Assembly: GCA_019614645.1 (NCBI GenBank)
Contig: JABWDB010000007.1
Span: 11,545,501 to 11,609,500 of the forward strand
DNA: 64,000 nucleotides
Origin: Stratiolaelaps scimitus
Taxonomy: Eukaryota > Arthropoda > Arachnida > Mesostigmata > Laelapidae
Reading direction: 5' to 3'
Each line of letters opens with the position of its first letter. Position 1 is the first letter of the stretch. This document shows, piece by piece, positions 23,858 through 37,168 of this stretch. The translations under genes and the position numbers were made by a program. The notes under the pieces are model-generated. The model was not told where the DNA came from and did no database searches. It saw only the letters and a list, made by a program, of their open reading frames with translations.

Positions 23858-25388
23858 ATCACATCCATTAGAATTTTCTTTGATTTTCTGCCCGTCGAAT
23901 GTGATGACTCCATCTGCTCGTGCCGATCAGCGAGTAAATAGCCAATCCAGAACGCAACAGAAAGCACAACCACCAACGAATGAGGGTTACCACGCGAGTC
24001 CGTTGTTGAATGCGCTCGCCGCTAATTGTTTTCTCGAACGTCCCGCCGTGGCATGCTGCTCCGCTTCGTCTAATCCCCCCACCATGGGGCTCCCCCTGGC
24101 GCCCTCTGCGAGTTGCCTACGCATTTTACCGATTTCCTCCTCGTCGACTGCGGTTTACCTGCGTCCACATCTTCTACGTGGTCAAACGCCGAAACAAACG
24201 CCGTGGCTCCGCGATATTTTCGTCTCGCTGATCTCCAGCGAGGACCAGTTGATAGTCGGTCCTTTGACCCTCGGGCGTTCTATTGCGGTTCCTCGAGGAA
24301 AGATCCGCGGTGACGGAGAATCGGCGAAAAGCTCACCCCGGATCACCGTTGCCAGCAGGTCGTGATCGTGCCCCGAGGAGAGATTTCCATCGCCCGCTTT
24401 CTGTCTATCGGACCCTCTGTACCTGAAGTTGTCAAGCGGCCTCTTCTGACATAAACGGAGCGGGCGGCGCTTTGGCGGTCTGGCGAAGCCTTTGTCTTCG
24501 CCGCACAGTCCGTGTGCTTTCGGGACACGCTGCAAACGTGAGGCAAGCTGCTTGTCTTCTAACGGATCAAGCATAAATCGGCGAAGAAGATATCTAATTC
24601 CATAATTTGCGATATATGCTTGCTCTTGTGAGCGTATCGCTCTGTTCGCATCAAATGAGTTTAGCAGGGATACTGCCTGTTGACGTTTCTGACCAAACAG
24701 CCACCCACCTCACACAAAGAAGCACTACTATTATTGCTACGTAACGCAAACGGCGCACGCGGGTCACCGAGTCCGTCGACCAACGGTTCCGACCATTTAC
24801 CATCGTGGTGCACGCCGGTTACAAAGTGCAGTACGCTTTGAACGTTTCCAATGCTGTGAATGCAGACCACCGGTACGATTTTCGTATTGGCGACGAGCGC
24901 CGGCAATGGACCGCGACCAGAGACGGCAACAACCCCCCGATTTGTGGGAATCATCTATGGGATACAATTGTCCATTCTGGCTGCTGTACCAGAATGGACG
25001 GCCAGCGACACGTTACTTGAGTGAGCTAGTTTTACCGGTGGAGCTTCTCAATCACATCCGAGTTGTCGTACTGTGATACTGTACCGAGTCGACGGACGAC
25101 GTTTTTTTTCGCGTCGTCTCGAATAAAAAAACAACAATAGTCACTGGTACCGGCCGACGTATTGAGTTGATGCGTCCGTTCGTCAGTCAGTCAGCTGGTC
25201 GGATTTTTCCTTGGGAACGAGCCAGTTGTTCTCTGCACAACGAAGCGTGACACGCAACGCGATACACCCCAAACCGAGGTTGCTTGTTTCCTACTTGTCT
25301 CCTTTCGACCAATAGCGTCTGTTGCTGTTCGTCTTGTCTTGTTGGGTGAACAGCCGGTGATCACAGTTGTACGCCTGCTTTTCCTCTC

Positions 25389-25419
25389 GTTGTTGTTGTT
25401 GCTGCTGCTGCTGCTGCTA
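25389..25419. repeat. Compound (GTT)n-(GCT)n repeat
   Basis: TTG units change to CTG units over 31 nt. The complementary strand would read as CAG/CAA, but no coding context supports that. Confidence 0.9.
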
Positions 25420-26549
25420 CTGTCGTCAATTGCTGACTGGCCCATTCTGGGTGGTGGCTCCTTGCGGCTGGAGATTTTGTCGACGACGACGATCTTATTC
25501 TTGTTCTTTTTTTTACCTGAGAATCGCAATACGATGAAACACTCCTCGAGTGCTTCCTGCTTGGAGTGATTCGTCGTCAAAGGCGCGGACCACGTCAACG
25601 TCAATAAAATGACCGGTCATTAAGAAACAATGTTACTACGAGGGCAATGACAATAACAACCGAGCAGGCGCTGCCCAAAGGCGAAGTCAACGAGAGAGCA
25701 GCAGCAGGGAGCATGAGATCTTCTTTTCTGTGCGAAGAACTCCTTCTCGTCTGCATCTACACTTAATACAAAAACAACACGATGGATTAAACTACGGCAA
25801 GGTTGAACACGTATTTGGTTTTAGTTAGCATACATTATAGTTATCGAATAAACACTGAATCTATTGTTATTTCTCAATAACAAAGCGAATATACATGATG
25901 CCACAAAATCTAGCCATCCAAACGTGTGATTACGACCTTATAATGGCCTTCAATTTGATTATCTAAATTAATACCAGTTGCTGGATATTTTGCTGTTGTT
26001 GTTGTTATTGAATTATTCGTTATTTCGTACGAACCGTTACTATCGCTCCGTCCAGGAAGGCATTTGCATATCCCAATGCTGACCCAAAAACGGGAGCACA
26101 ATTGCAATCGCTGATATGTGGCGTTTACAAAGTGAACCTCCAAGATCCCGTCTCGAGATATATGTATTGTTACTACTGCTGCAACTGCCGATTCTGCTGC
26201 CGGGATTGTTGAAAATACTATCGTTCCCATCCGTACAACGTGTTCTTTCGGCTGGTCTCATTGTATTTTATCCGCATATTGGTGTGAGTGCGTGTCTTAA
26301 AATTCACCTCGTTGCCGTCATTGAATAGATTCTCAGTGTTGTTCTTGGTCGCTTGACGTTTGCTGGGTTTGCTCGATACCCCTGTGATGTTTTTTTTTCG
26401 CCCTCTGCTAGACAAAGAAAATGAGCAGAAGATCAAGAGCAGGTGATGATACTGATGAAGGTGATGAAGACGGCGGGGCGGCTAAACAAGATAATACCAG
26501 CAAAGACGGGAGAGCGTGAGAGAATGATTGTTCCACTCACACAAAACAG

Positions 26550-26573
26550 ACACACACACACACACACACACAC
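26550..26573. repeat. (AC)n microsatellite
   Basis: Alternating AC, 24 nt. Confidence 0.95.
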
Positions 26574-29500
26574 CGATATATACAACCGTAAAATGTTGTT
26601 GTTGTTGCTGTAGAATAAAGTAGTTCGTACTATATCACGTCTGAGTGGCGAGTTAGCCAATTCAGCCCCGTGGTCAAACAGAGCGTTTTCGGCCATCTGC
26701 GATAGCGCAGATACCAAAGGCGTTTTGTATCAGAAGAACCGTTCGTGTCTGGTGGACGCTGACGAGAATCGTCGTCCAGGTACTGCGGGACAAGGTCATC
26801 TAAGATTAGGGATTATGGAAGTTGCAGTTGTGCTGGCTGAATAATCGCTTGTCGTCACATTGTGTGTGCGGTCAGATACTATACGAGCGTTTTCGATGCG
26901 CATTTTCAACTGAGCGTTCGTTCTTCAACGTAAACCCCGGGCCATACGGACCGGGCAACAGTGGAATTTAGTTGATCGTGCGCTTTTCTCGTGGGCAATA
27001 TTGTACTACTAAGCATTAGTTAGAGGCGTGCCTGTTCGCCCAAGTGAGTTTTAATGTTCGACGTGAGCCAGCCCGCCGGCGGGACCAAGGTTTCATGTTC
27101 GTGCTGTTTACGGTTATGTTGACGCTGGTGGCTAGCCAGCTGATCGATAATAGGTACGATTGAGAAATGGGAAGATTTGTTGTCAGCAGTGGACGCCATG
27201 TAGACCGTGTTTGTCTCATGAACTGTTGAACGATTGAAGTTCTCTTTCGATGTATAATACAAACGTGAATCAGCTGTTTACGGCCTGAATCGTTCCAAAT
27301 TTGTCTACAGTGGCACGGGACACGGATTGTGTCCGCAAAAATAGCATTGTGTCAGTTCTTGTCCATATATATAACGTTGGTGATATTGTTCTGATAAACT
27401 AAAGAAGGTTAGCACTTGCAAACAGCTTCCTTCTCAACCTCAGTCGCCTTTACTTCACCAGGGATATCGCTCAACATAAAACGTCTTGTGTAGGAATATT
27501 ATTATTATTATTATTTTATTTATAATACATGAACGTATACCATGAGTGAACCGTCGCGGCCGATATTATTTGCCTAAATGCAAAGACTGTACATAAAATC
27601 AATAAAAGGGACACGTTCCCACGTGAGGGTTGTCGTCCCAGGACGTCCCATATACACATCACTGAAACCCTCCGAGAAATTTATGACCTGGTAAATTTCG
27701 CATTTCAGCCGAGGAGCCTGGTCACGGCTAGAATTAGATTACTAACAACGGTTGGCAATCCTGTCCGTTGTTTGCTCACATGAGCCTGCCAACCGATGTT
27801 ATAGCAGTTGTGCGTTCATCTCTGCAGCTTTCCAGAAGCAATTGTCGCACGCATTTCACGAGGCGTGCATACAAAACAGCGTTCGAACCCCTTCCCCCCC
27901 CCCGCGCTTTAATCCGGTACCCGACAGGGGAGAGCCTTGTATTTCGTTTTAGATTACTATGCATATCGAACGAGAGACGGCTGTATTTTACGAATCCACA
28001 GAGCCCCACAGACATCCGCAGGCGAATCTTGCAGTAGCTTGAAGAAGTAGCTTCTTGCCTTAGTCATTTTCATATACCTTGTGCGATTCCTCGCTCCCGT
28101 GCTACCATTCCATACATTGACGCTGACATCCTCGCCGTCGCTGCTCTGGGGGGGGTTGTTGTTGCTGTTGGCGTCGAACGCGTGATTTTCTCCTCATCGG
28201 CCTTCTTCGTCCGTATCAAGTGCCTTAACATGAGGGTACATGAGGATGAACACAGTGGTTTGCTCTATTCGACGCGTCGATGTACTGCGGTGATGACAAC
28301 ATACTTTGGTGTTGTCTAGAAGCAGGAGCGTGTGCGTCGTCGTTCGCGTTCGCTGCCTGCCGTCATACTACGGCGAAGCGCCAACAAGGACAGGGAGCAA
28401 CCGGCACGGCCGGTGGACGACGATTCGGTGGTGCCGAACTTGAGCAAGTTGGCGTGTCACGTCCGGCGTTGTTCGGTATTCTATTTCTCGTCGGCATCGC
28501 CATCCTCGGAGTCGTTCTAGGTGTAATCTAATACAATGACAACGGGGAAGAATGGCGGATTTGGGAGAGCCGAAAATATTGCTATCGTGCTGTTTGTTGT
28601 CCGTTGTCGACGGGGTATATCGGACAGCGATAACGCACAATGACACAGTCGGTATCTTCTGTTACGATTGCCGCCAGCCGCTAGTCAGATACGATAGATT
28701 GTACGGCGGGGAGGAGGGAATTCGGTTCGTTCGGGGACTCATTCATCGTCGGGATGAATCCGCTGGAGGGACAGAGCTAGCCAAATGCGGTCTGCGGCGC
28801 CCCGGTAGCCCCAGCAGCGGCACCGCCATCACCGCGGTAATGACGAGAAGAGAGGAGATGTCATCGCAAACGGATCTATTCGTGAGGCCGTTCGTGATCC
28901 CTTCATTTCGAGAACTTACCGCCACGAAATGGAAGAGAGATAGCTTGTTGTTGTTCGATGCCGCCAGCTGCTGTTCCTGCTCGTACTCCGTACGAAGGAC
29001 CTTTTTTTCCTGCTGGGCTGAATCTGTCGTAGCTCATTTGCTACCTCGTGAAGACATCGGCGTCGGCAACAGCAACAGCTGATGCGACAGCAAATCTTGA
29101 CTCTTGATTGGATCACCGAGCGGTCGGTTGTCTGATCCCCTTTCTGTCGGCCATCACTTCAGCTCGCAGTGAGCGAGTTCACTCAGTCGCCTATACCTGC
29201 TTACCTTGTTCCGAGCCTGGTAGCTTTTGCTGGCTGTGCCGTAGCGGATAGAGATGCCACCGTAGCCCGCCAATGTTGTGTCGCATGGCTTGTGCCACTC
29301 GCTATCCCTGTGATGCGACTAAATGCGAGCGCTTTTCCTGCTGCCCTCGTACGTTAGCTAGGTGTGCAAGAGTCTTCGGAGGTAACGACACCATACTTCG
29401 ACGATAGATCCGAACCGAGTTCGCCAGTGACGAAACGAAGTCTATGCCGTCCGTCGGCAGAGCTACCGCTGCTGCCATTATTGGACGGGGGCCCTCAGTC

Positions 29501-31250
29501 GTCAACGCGACAGATCTCTGCTCCGTCTTTTCTTGTTGTTCATTTGCTTCGTCGTTTTTGAGCCTTCCTCCATTATATTGCTCTGTAATGCGGACGTGAT
29601 GACGTGATACGAGGCGGCATCGGCCCGCTCTTCGGGCGACGGCAGCCGCGACCGTCCCGAGCATCAAGTTCAAATCGAATGTATTATATTCGCCTCAGTA
29701 ACGAAACAACGAGTTCACAGAGCCTTGTCGACGCCAGTGTCTCGGTCAGATACGGACAACCAACAAACGGACAACAACCTCTGCGCAAAACACATGCTCT
29801 ATGAGCTTACTGGTGAGCGGAAGTATTACAACGACAGTGCCGCTTTGCTCGATTGCAGCCAGTGAATCGCTGCGGCAGCAACAGCAGCTGATCGGATCGG
29901 AGCAATTTGGCGTAACGAGACAACCCTCGGTTATTGAATACAGTAGAACAACCGGTTTGACTTCTAATAGATCACACGCATACACAGTTGTCCTGTTAAG
30001 TTCAAACAAGCCGTTGCGTGGCCACACCGAAATGTCCCATAGGCTGACACCAAGCGAATATACTTTCTGTTGTCACATTGTTGGTCGTCTAATTACGAGA
30101 GGATCGACGGAGGTCAAAAACAAGTGGCAATTATCCTCATAATTGATAAGCATCATGTGCGGTAAGTCTACTGAGCAGATGCTCGACCAGCAATCAACTC
30201 TTGCCTTCAATAGATCCATGTCAAAAGTATCTCTCGATGGATTTTGAAATGGACGCATACCGCTGCAGAGTATCTGTAAAATGGGCGTTTTCAACAGCTT
30301 CTTCAGTGTTCCTTAAGAATATATCATGATTCCACGACTGCTCTAACCGCCGTCGTCAATTGAAATGATACTGTATATTTGCGGCTATCTCATTCGGTCT
30401 CTCTCTCTCTCTCTCGCTGTTTCAACAGATGGCGATCCTACAGACCGCTTCGGCATACGTCAGTCATCTTTGGTTCTTGTCATCATTTTTTTTGCTCAGT
30501 AACAATTGGTAACTGGGGACTAACAATAATAGAAGCGACATACTGTGGCCTACGGTGAGCAACACTGTAATGACGCTCAATAAGCAGGGAACAGCGATAT
30601 GCGTCGTGAGATTAAGGTCCCATTCGTCACAAAGCAATGGCCGTAGGACAGGGCCTGTTACTTCGTAACGGTAGCAGCGGTATCTGTTATGTCCTTATCT
30701 CTGTTCTTTCATTATCTCTCTCTCTTCTCGCCTCTGGAGTCGTTTATCGAAAATATGAATACCAAAAAGTTCGACGGGCGACAATAGATATAGTAATAAC
30801 ATCGCTTATAGTTATTATAACAGCCTCAGTGGCCTCAGATGGCGACGACAAAGATCTATTTTTGGGAGGAAATTCCCTTCAAAGGCACCGACACCGCCAG
30901 AGACATCCCAATTACGACAAAGGTCCTAACCAACCTCGAGATGCACAACACAGCGCTGCGGCGATTCCAAAACGCTACAATAATCCCGGCGTGAGCATAT
31001 ACTGAGCTCGCTAACAAAAAAAAAAGAATGCCCTCAATTCCCCGTTGAAGTGATTCCTTCGCCTGCTTCTGACTCTCTCTCTCTCTCTCTGTACGGAATC
31101 CCCAAAAGTGAAGAAGTGGGTTATTGCCACAATTACAGCTACAAGTAGCACCGGACAGACCACGGCACCTGCCCGACATCGTCATCGCCATCAGTTACCA
31201 TACACCTGCCCACTAATAATAATAATAACAAGGATAAGTATCCAATGTGA

Positions 31251-32824
31251 CAGCTAACAATTCGTTTTCCATTTCACTGCTGGCGAACGGTCTAAAACTG
31301 ACCGACCACCCGAACGCCCGCCCGCCCGCCCTCCCATCCCGCAGCACTGCCAGTCAACTGCATCGGTCGACTGTTTCCTCTTGGTTTTATTGGTGCTTTT
31401 CATCGTCGACTTCTCTGTTGATGTGATGTTTTATTCTGTTTTTATTCGCTCAGGTCATTGTTTGCCATTCCGTCGTTAAACCCATCTCCCTTTCGACTGC
31501 ATCGCCGGCAATTCTCGTCTCGATCTTGTCTCTCTGTGCGCCGTTCGGGATTCTCAGCTCGTCACAGCTGGGTGCTACAGTAGCGGGGTGGTAGCAGCTT
31601 TACCGTGTCGCCTGAAAACGCAGCCAAAAACAGCTCGTGGCGACTGACTGACACACAGCGCCAGCTGACGTGCGTCTCCTTGTTTGTCGAACTGTGTTAG
31701 AGGAAAATTAGCCACCGCTCACCGTGTAGCGACCCGCGTGCGCTTTCAGTTCTGTTCTCGATTTCGCTCCACCCTCGGTCTTCCACGTTTTGCCTGGCCC
31801 AGGACGCGTTCGTTGACATCTCTGAAGTTGAAAGTGAGACGCCTTCGGGACCGTGATCAGATGGTCGCGTCTGCGTTGCACTTTTGTCACAGTCGCGACG
31901 AAGTTAGCTGTCAGCGCAGTTCGGTTGGCGATGCGACGGTCGGTCAGAGGGGAAATAGTCGGCATATTCCCTTTTCCCTGTCCTCAGCGTATCTTTGTTT
32001 TCCTGACGAAGGCAGACGTCACGTTAATCGGCCTGCATTTCGGAGTGTGTTCAGAACGACGTTGCCCGATAAAGACGCTTAAGCAACTCATGGGCGGTCT
32101 GATCGAACGTAATTCGAATGGTGAACGTCGCTTGGACACCTCTCGCGCACCATCTGAACGTTGTTAGCTTCAGAACCTCAGATTCATTTTCGGCGATCGA
32201 CTTCACCGCCATTTGATCGCATTGACTGACCGGTGATGATCATCGGCGATGCGTTCTCTGACTCCCCTGGGTCGTTTTGGTCGTGCATTGACTTCGTTAT
32301 CGTCAATTTGTTACCATCAAACGAAAAGCTCAGACCCCAGTGGGCGAAGTGAAGAAGCTTTGACCAAACACTTCCCAAACTTCCGATCGATTGTAGGCAG
32401 CCGCAGCACCGCGCTATAGTCGACCTCCTCTTGCCAGCAATAACAAGCACAGCTTGCGTGTCCGTACATCTGTTTGCCTGTCTGTGTGGCCCCGAAATGT
32501 TTCCATGAAACCGAGCAATTACTGCTCACCTAATATCGATCGATCTAGCCTCGTGGAGCCGGCCGAACATGCCGATTGATGTTGGTAAGCTCAGCGGATG
32601 GCTGCAAGCGCAACTACAACACAGAATCTACCGCTGCAACTACCTAATATATATATATATATGTATGTATACATTTATGTATATTACCACAGAGAGAGTG
32701 CTTCAGGTTGTCTGCAAATATGCCAGACATTGAGTGCAAAGGAGGAGTCATATAGTGACTGATTAGTATAGCCTTATTTACCTGCTGACAGTGGACACTG
32801 TGTCGTTTGCCAGTGGGTATATAA

Positions 32825-32855
<31 letters not shown>

Positions 32856-35800
32856 ATTTCAAATGCGGCGATCGTTACCCAATTTATTTATATGTTATAA
32901 AATCATTTATAATTGTCTTGTATAAACGTCTGTAGTTGCCGCGATTACTTGTTGCTGTTGCTGTTGTTGCCAATAGCAACTCGGTACTCGCTTGTCTATC
33001 TCGAGTTGATTGGGGTCACGGAGGATTTCAAGAGAGAGAGAGACTAACAGCTTTAATTGTGGTCATGTAGATGTGAATAAATCTGTCATCATTATCTGTC
33101 GTTTGATACTGCACAGATTGAGCATTTATTAATAATCAGCACCCATCTATCATGGACCTTTTTTTTCCATCCGTACGCTACATATTTATTATAGCATCGT
33201 CGACATAACGCTGGTATCACTCTGCTAGCTACCACTATCACCCGATGGCTGATATGGGTTGCCCTCAGCTGATGCAACGGTACCTCGCGGTAGAACTGGC
33301 GCGCATGAAATTTCGCTATGGTCAGCTTCCTTTCAACACCAAAAAAGCGATAACGAACGGCGCTTTTTCCCCTATTATTTACTTGCCCTGGGTACACTTC
33401 GTGTTTGGGGATCTTGAGTATATCATTCACCTCACCTGAATGTTCCCACACACACACACACTTATATATAGACAACGAAAATGTACAACAAACGCAAGAA
33501 GATGCCGTGGTGGAAAAGACACTTGTTGGATGATGGCATTGAAACATGGCATGGATGACATCGTTTACCTTCGCCCACGTTCCTCGCCCGTATACGCGAC
33601 ACAACTGAGGCTACTTCGTATTGCCTTATTGCTTTAGCGAACGTTGGACATCGGATGTCCGTTATTTTGCTCCGCGCCTGTTCCATTTCAGCATAAGGGA
33701 ACACCTCAGTGTGCAAGGTACAAATAGCCCTTGTCGATCTTCATATCTCACAGCTCAGCAGCGCACCAGTACGTGCAGATATAACTGCTGGCAAAATGAT
33801 CTGTCCTGCTTTTGGCGCTGGTGCTGCTGGCGAACCGCGCCCGGTTCTAACTGTCGCATGTCTCGTAATCTATTGTAACGTTACAATATGACATGAACGT
33901 ATAACGAAATTGTAACATATACATACATCTATGTGTGGCATATGTTTGGCAGTTCGGTTTGAAACGGCTTTGAAACCCCACTGTTTTCAGGTGCAAGTTC
34001 GTCTGAAGGAGAAGAGGATGAAGGACAACAAGCTTTTACGATGTCGGTACCAAAAACGCCGCAGCACTTGAGGGACTATTACTCATTTATAATCTCCTTC
34101 TCCTGTTTACTGGCGGGTGCCTAGCTAGGCAATTTCTCTCTTCCACTGCCAGACAACTAGATAATATTGTATAAGCTACGTTTTGCCGCGAAGGAGCGAA
34201 ACTGAATGTGGCGTGGTTTTTCTCGAAAACGCAACAAAAATACCTTCGGTTGGCAACGGCTGAGCGCACGGTGGAATAGAGTTAATAATGTGGTGGGGTG
34301 CCATCTATCCAGTGAAAGGCTTAACCATGCGCTAAGCTCTGTATGAATCCCAACGAAATGGCGATCTCATCGAAGATCATCGTTTTAGCGTCTTAGCGAC
34401 CACCTCTACCCATTCATATCTCTCTCTCTCTCTCTCCACCTCTCGTGAAAGACCGCATTGAGTTTCGTCGACCATCTGTTTTCACCCGTGCGATTTTCAC
34501 GTTGCATTGATTATTCTCAATCTCTCCAACAGAATTCACCGGACGAACACGAAGAGCAATTGAAAATGTAGCCACAGAAAAACGCGACGATTTTCTAAAC
34601 ACTTCCACCTTATTGCTTTCCCAGTCACCAGCAGCACCACCACCTCCTAAGCTGGCGTCATCGTTGACGGGTTTACGCTCAACTTTTCAGTCGGGTTGGC
34701 AAAGCCGAAAGGAAATTCTGCTCCCTCGATATGAGCTCGTAGGTGGTTGACATTTGGACAGCTTTCTTCACGGGTCTTCGAAGTGCGGAAGCGGGGTTTG
34801 ACTCTTGCTCGTGTCCGCGTCGACGACCGGGGTGTCCGCGCCGGACGGTGCGCTTGCCGGTACGCTTGATCCCAATGTGGCACTTTGCCGTTGGCGTTCG
34901 ATTCATAACGATTCAATGCGTGCGTGCTTGGTTGGGTGCTTGCTTGTTGTGCCGCCCCCGTGGCCGTGTAGCGGACAGTTCTCGTAGTGGACTACGCACA
35001 AATGGCGCGGTTGACATTTTCCCGCGCGCGAGCGAGCGAACGCCGAGTTGGCTGACCACCCATGAACCGTGGTGATCTGTCCATCGAGTCGTTCGTCAGA
35101 TCTCGTCCAGTCTGTTCCCGCCTCATCGAGTAGCAACGGCGGGCGTGGGGGCGGTGGCGGCGACCCGATGATTGCAGTGGCGGTGACGATAAACTTAGGG
35201 ACGCAGAGCACCTCGCCACCTTTGTCATTTGTTTCCGAGAGAGAATGTGAGGACCATTATGAGGTTGGTGGACGTATCGGTCGACGTGAGGTTCCTGCCG
35301 CTAAAGCTGCTTCTGCTGTTAGCACCGTACCGGTGGCGGTAAGGCATGGCTCACTCCTCGCTGGATCAGCGAACAACGCGCAGTCAATCACAGAGCAAGC
35401 AAGGGGTCAGCGCTAAACTGCTTCACCGGCCAGAACTCGTCGTTTACCGACCAATGCTATCAGAAATGGTGACAATCAAGCGTCGCGTGTTGTGCATCTT
35501 TCTCAGTGGAGAGCCGACGTCTCTTCGCGTCCCTTGGCAGCCATGAAAGCCACCAACAGTGCACTAAGCACCGTGCGTTTCTGGCTTGCGCCAGCCAAGC
35601 CAGCGCAAATGTTATTGTGGCCATAATTTACCCTCACGAATAGACAGATACATTTCGTTCATGAGTTCTTGCGTACTTTGTTAGAATTCATATCACATAG
35701 GGAAAGATGACCCATTTTACGGAAAGCTGTCCTCCTGATTGATGGTGAACTCACAGTAAAGACGTATTCGTCTTAGAAAGCAACAAAAACATTTCAAGCT

Positions 35801-36600
35801 CAATTATGTACCAATGCTTTTCTAATAGATGGATAGTATTCTACGGAACTATCGTTAGGTGACTTCGTTAATTTTCCATTTGCTCGCTTCGTTCTTGCTG
35901 CTGAAAGAGAACGCAAGCGGCTTCTCCTCTAATCAAGCGCATCAGTTCTCTATTGAACGCCAGGCGGCGGCATCTTGGTGTGTTTGTTCGTGTCATTTAT
36001 ATGATACCGCTAGAGTTGCAAACACTAAAAACACTAGAATGAACTGGATTTCCAACGTTTCGAGAATTAGCTCTAATAGTGCTGTAGATGCTCGATCGTG
36101 ATAAGGGTATGCTCCATTGTCTAGCTAGATTCGAGCATATCAGGGTACTTTCTGACGTTCGGTGGTACCGAAGTTGGGCGTGCACCGGTTACGGGCGAAC
36201 AAAGCCGCCACGGTGATGAGAGGTGAAACTGCTGTCGGGCAACGCGAGCTCGTTCGAGCAGCAAAAAGCGATCGTCCGGAGTTTCTCTGAATGAAACAGA
36301 ATGAAATCAAAAACCCGTCCGTATACCAGTGAGTGCTTTTCCAGCGTTCGGAGGAGTGACGTCGCTGTAGGGGTTGCTGGGAAACCATGAGGGCGGCATG
36401 GCATCGCGGTGTGTGCCCTCCAATGCAGGTCCAGCACACATCGAGTATCAAACACCGCCGCCACCGCCGTTAAATCTACTTCGTTGCCATTAACGAGGTC
36501 GTGTTGAGCGTCGCGCGCCCGCCCGCGTGCTGGTGCTATTTCTGTCGTTGTTGTTGTTGTTGTTGCCCAGTGTCGTTGTACACTGTTTCGTGTGCGTGCA
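31251..36600. other. GC-rich block in the gene-poor interval
   Basis: Two GC/CpG-rich patches stand out. One is near 31.3-32.4 kb, opening with a CCGCCCGCCCGCCC-like run; the other is near 34.7-35.4 kb, with GGCGGGCG and GGCGGTGGCGGCG runs. Overlapping open frames appear on both strands, as expected for GC-rich random DNA. These patches could be promoters or 5'-UTR exons, but no start or splice signal was convincing. (TA)n tracts occur at 32647-32662 and 32825-32855. Confidence 0.35.
32825..32855. repeat. Imperfect (TA)n microsatellite
   Basis: TA with G interruptions, about 31 nt. A second TA/TG tract starts at 32647. Confidence 0.85.
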
Positions 36601-37119
36601 GCCCTGAGTGGTCATTCTGGGTGGTCAAATGTCCAATCCGCTAATCACCGACAACATATCGAATCGTCGTTATAACTACCAAACGATAACTACCGAAAAT
36701 GAACACAGAGAGACGAACGCACAGAGAAGAGCAGCGCAGGATCAGCAACAGCCAAGTCGATGTATCACCGACGGGGGCGAACAGCAGTAGCAACAAAGAC
36801 AGCGAGGAACGAAAGCTCGATGTTGACGGCGACACCGAACAGATTGATGGGTTGCTGTCTCGAGCGGGTGCTTAGGACAGAGGCTGGTGGGTGGCCAGCT
36901 GATAACGCGGCTAACAATACTGCGGCGGTAAGGTCAATCTTCAGTGACAGAATTCCTCGTTAAAGATACAGCAGAAAGATTAGACATGGAACAACAAAAG
37001 CAGCAGCGGGAAATGGTAGCTGAGCTGTTGGTGAGCCAGAATCGACAAATTTGTAATGTGCGAACGGCTAGTGGATGCCGGCGATAGTCGAATTGCCAAA
37101 GATAGAACAAGCAGATGAC

Positions 37120-37133
37120 TATATATATATATA

Positions 37134-37167
<34 letters not shown>

Positions 37168-37168
37168 T
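37120..37168. repeat. Compound (TA)n-(TG)n microsatellite
   Basis: A TA run with one break, then TG units, total about 49 nt. Confidence 0.95.

Larger units (their letters stand above)
20583..31250. other. Long non-coding stretch downstream of NAV exon 7 (intron, part 1)
   Basis: No exon was recognised. The stretch holds microsatellites, including (TA)n at 23042-23067, (CT)n/(TA)n at 23818-23857, a TTG/CTG tract at 25389-25419, (CA)n at 26550-26573 and several (GA)n or (CT)n runs. From about 24 to 30.9 kb the DNA is GC-richer and gives long accidental open frames on both strands. None has splice boundaries plus family similarity. It probably forms part of the NAV intron after exon 7. Confidence 0.45.

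Noticed and set aside
27870..27900. GTTCGAACCCC, like a tRNA B box
   Set aside because: No matching A box or acceptor stem at the right distance, and it runs into a poly-C tract.
28552..29082. 176-residue frame on the + strand
   Set aside because: It lies in a GC-rich block with several overlapping frames on both strands. No motif or conservation cue is visible, so it is probably chance.
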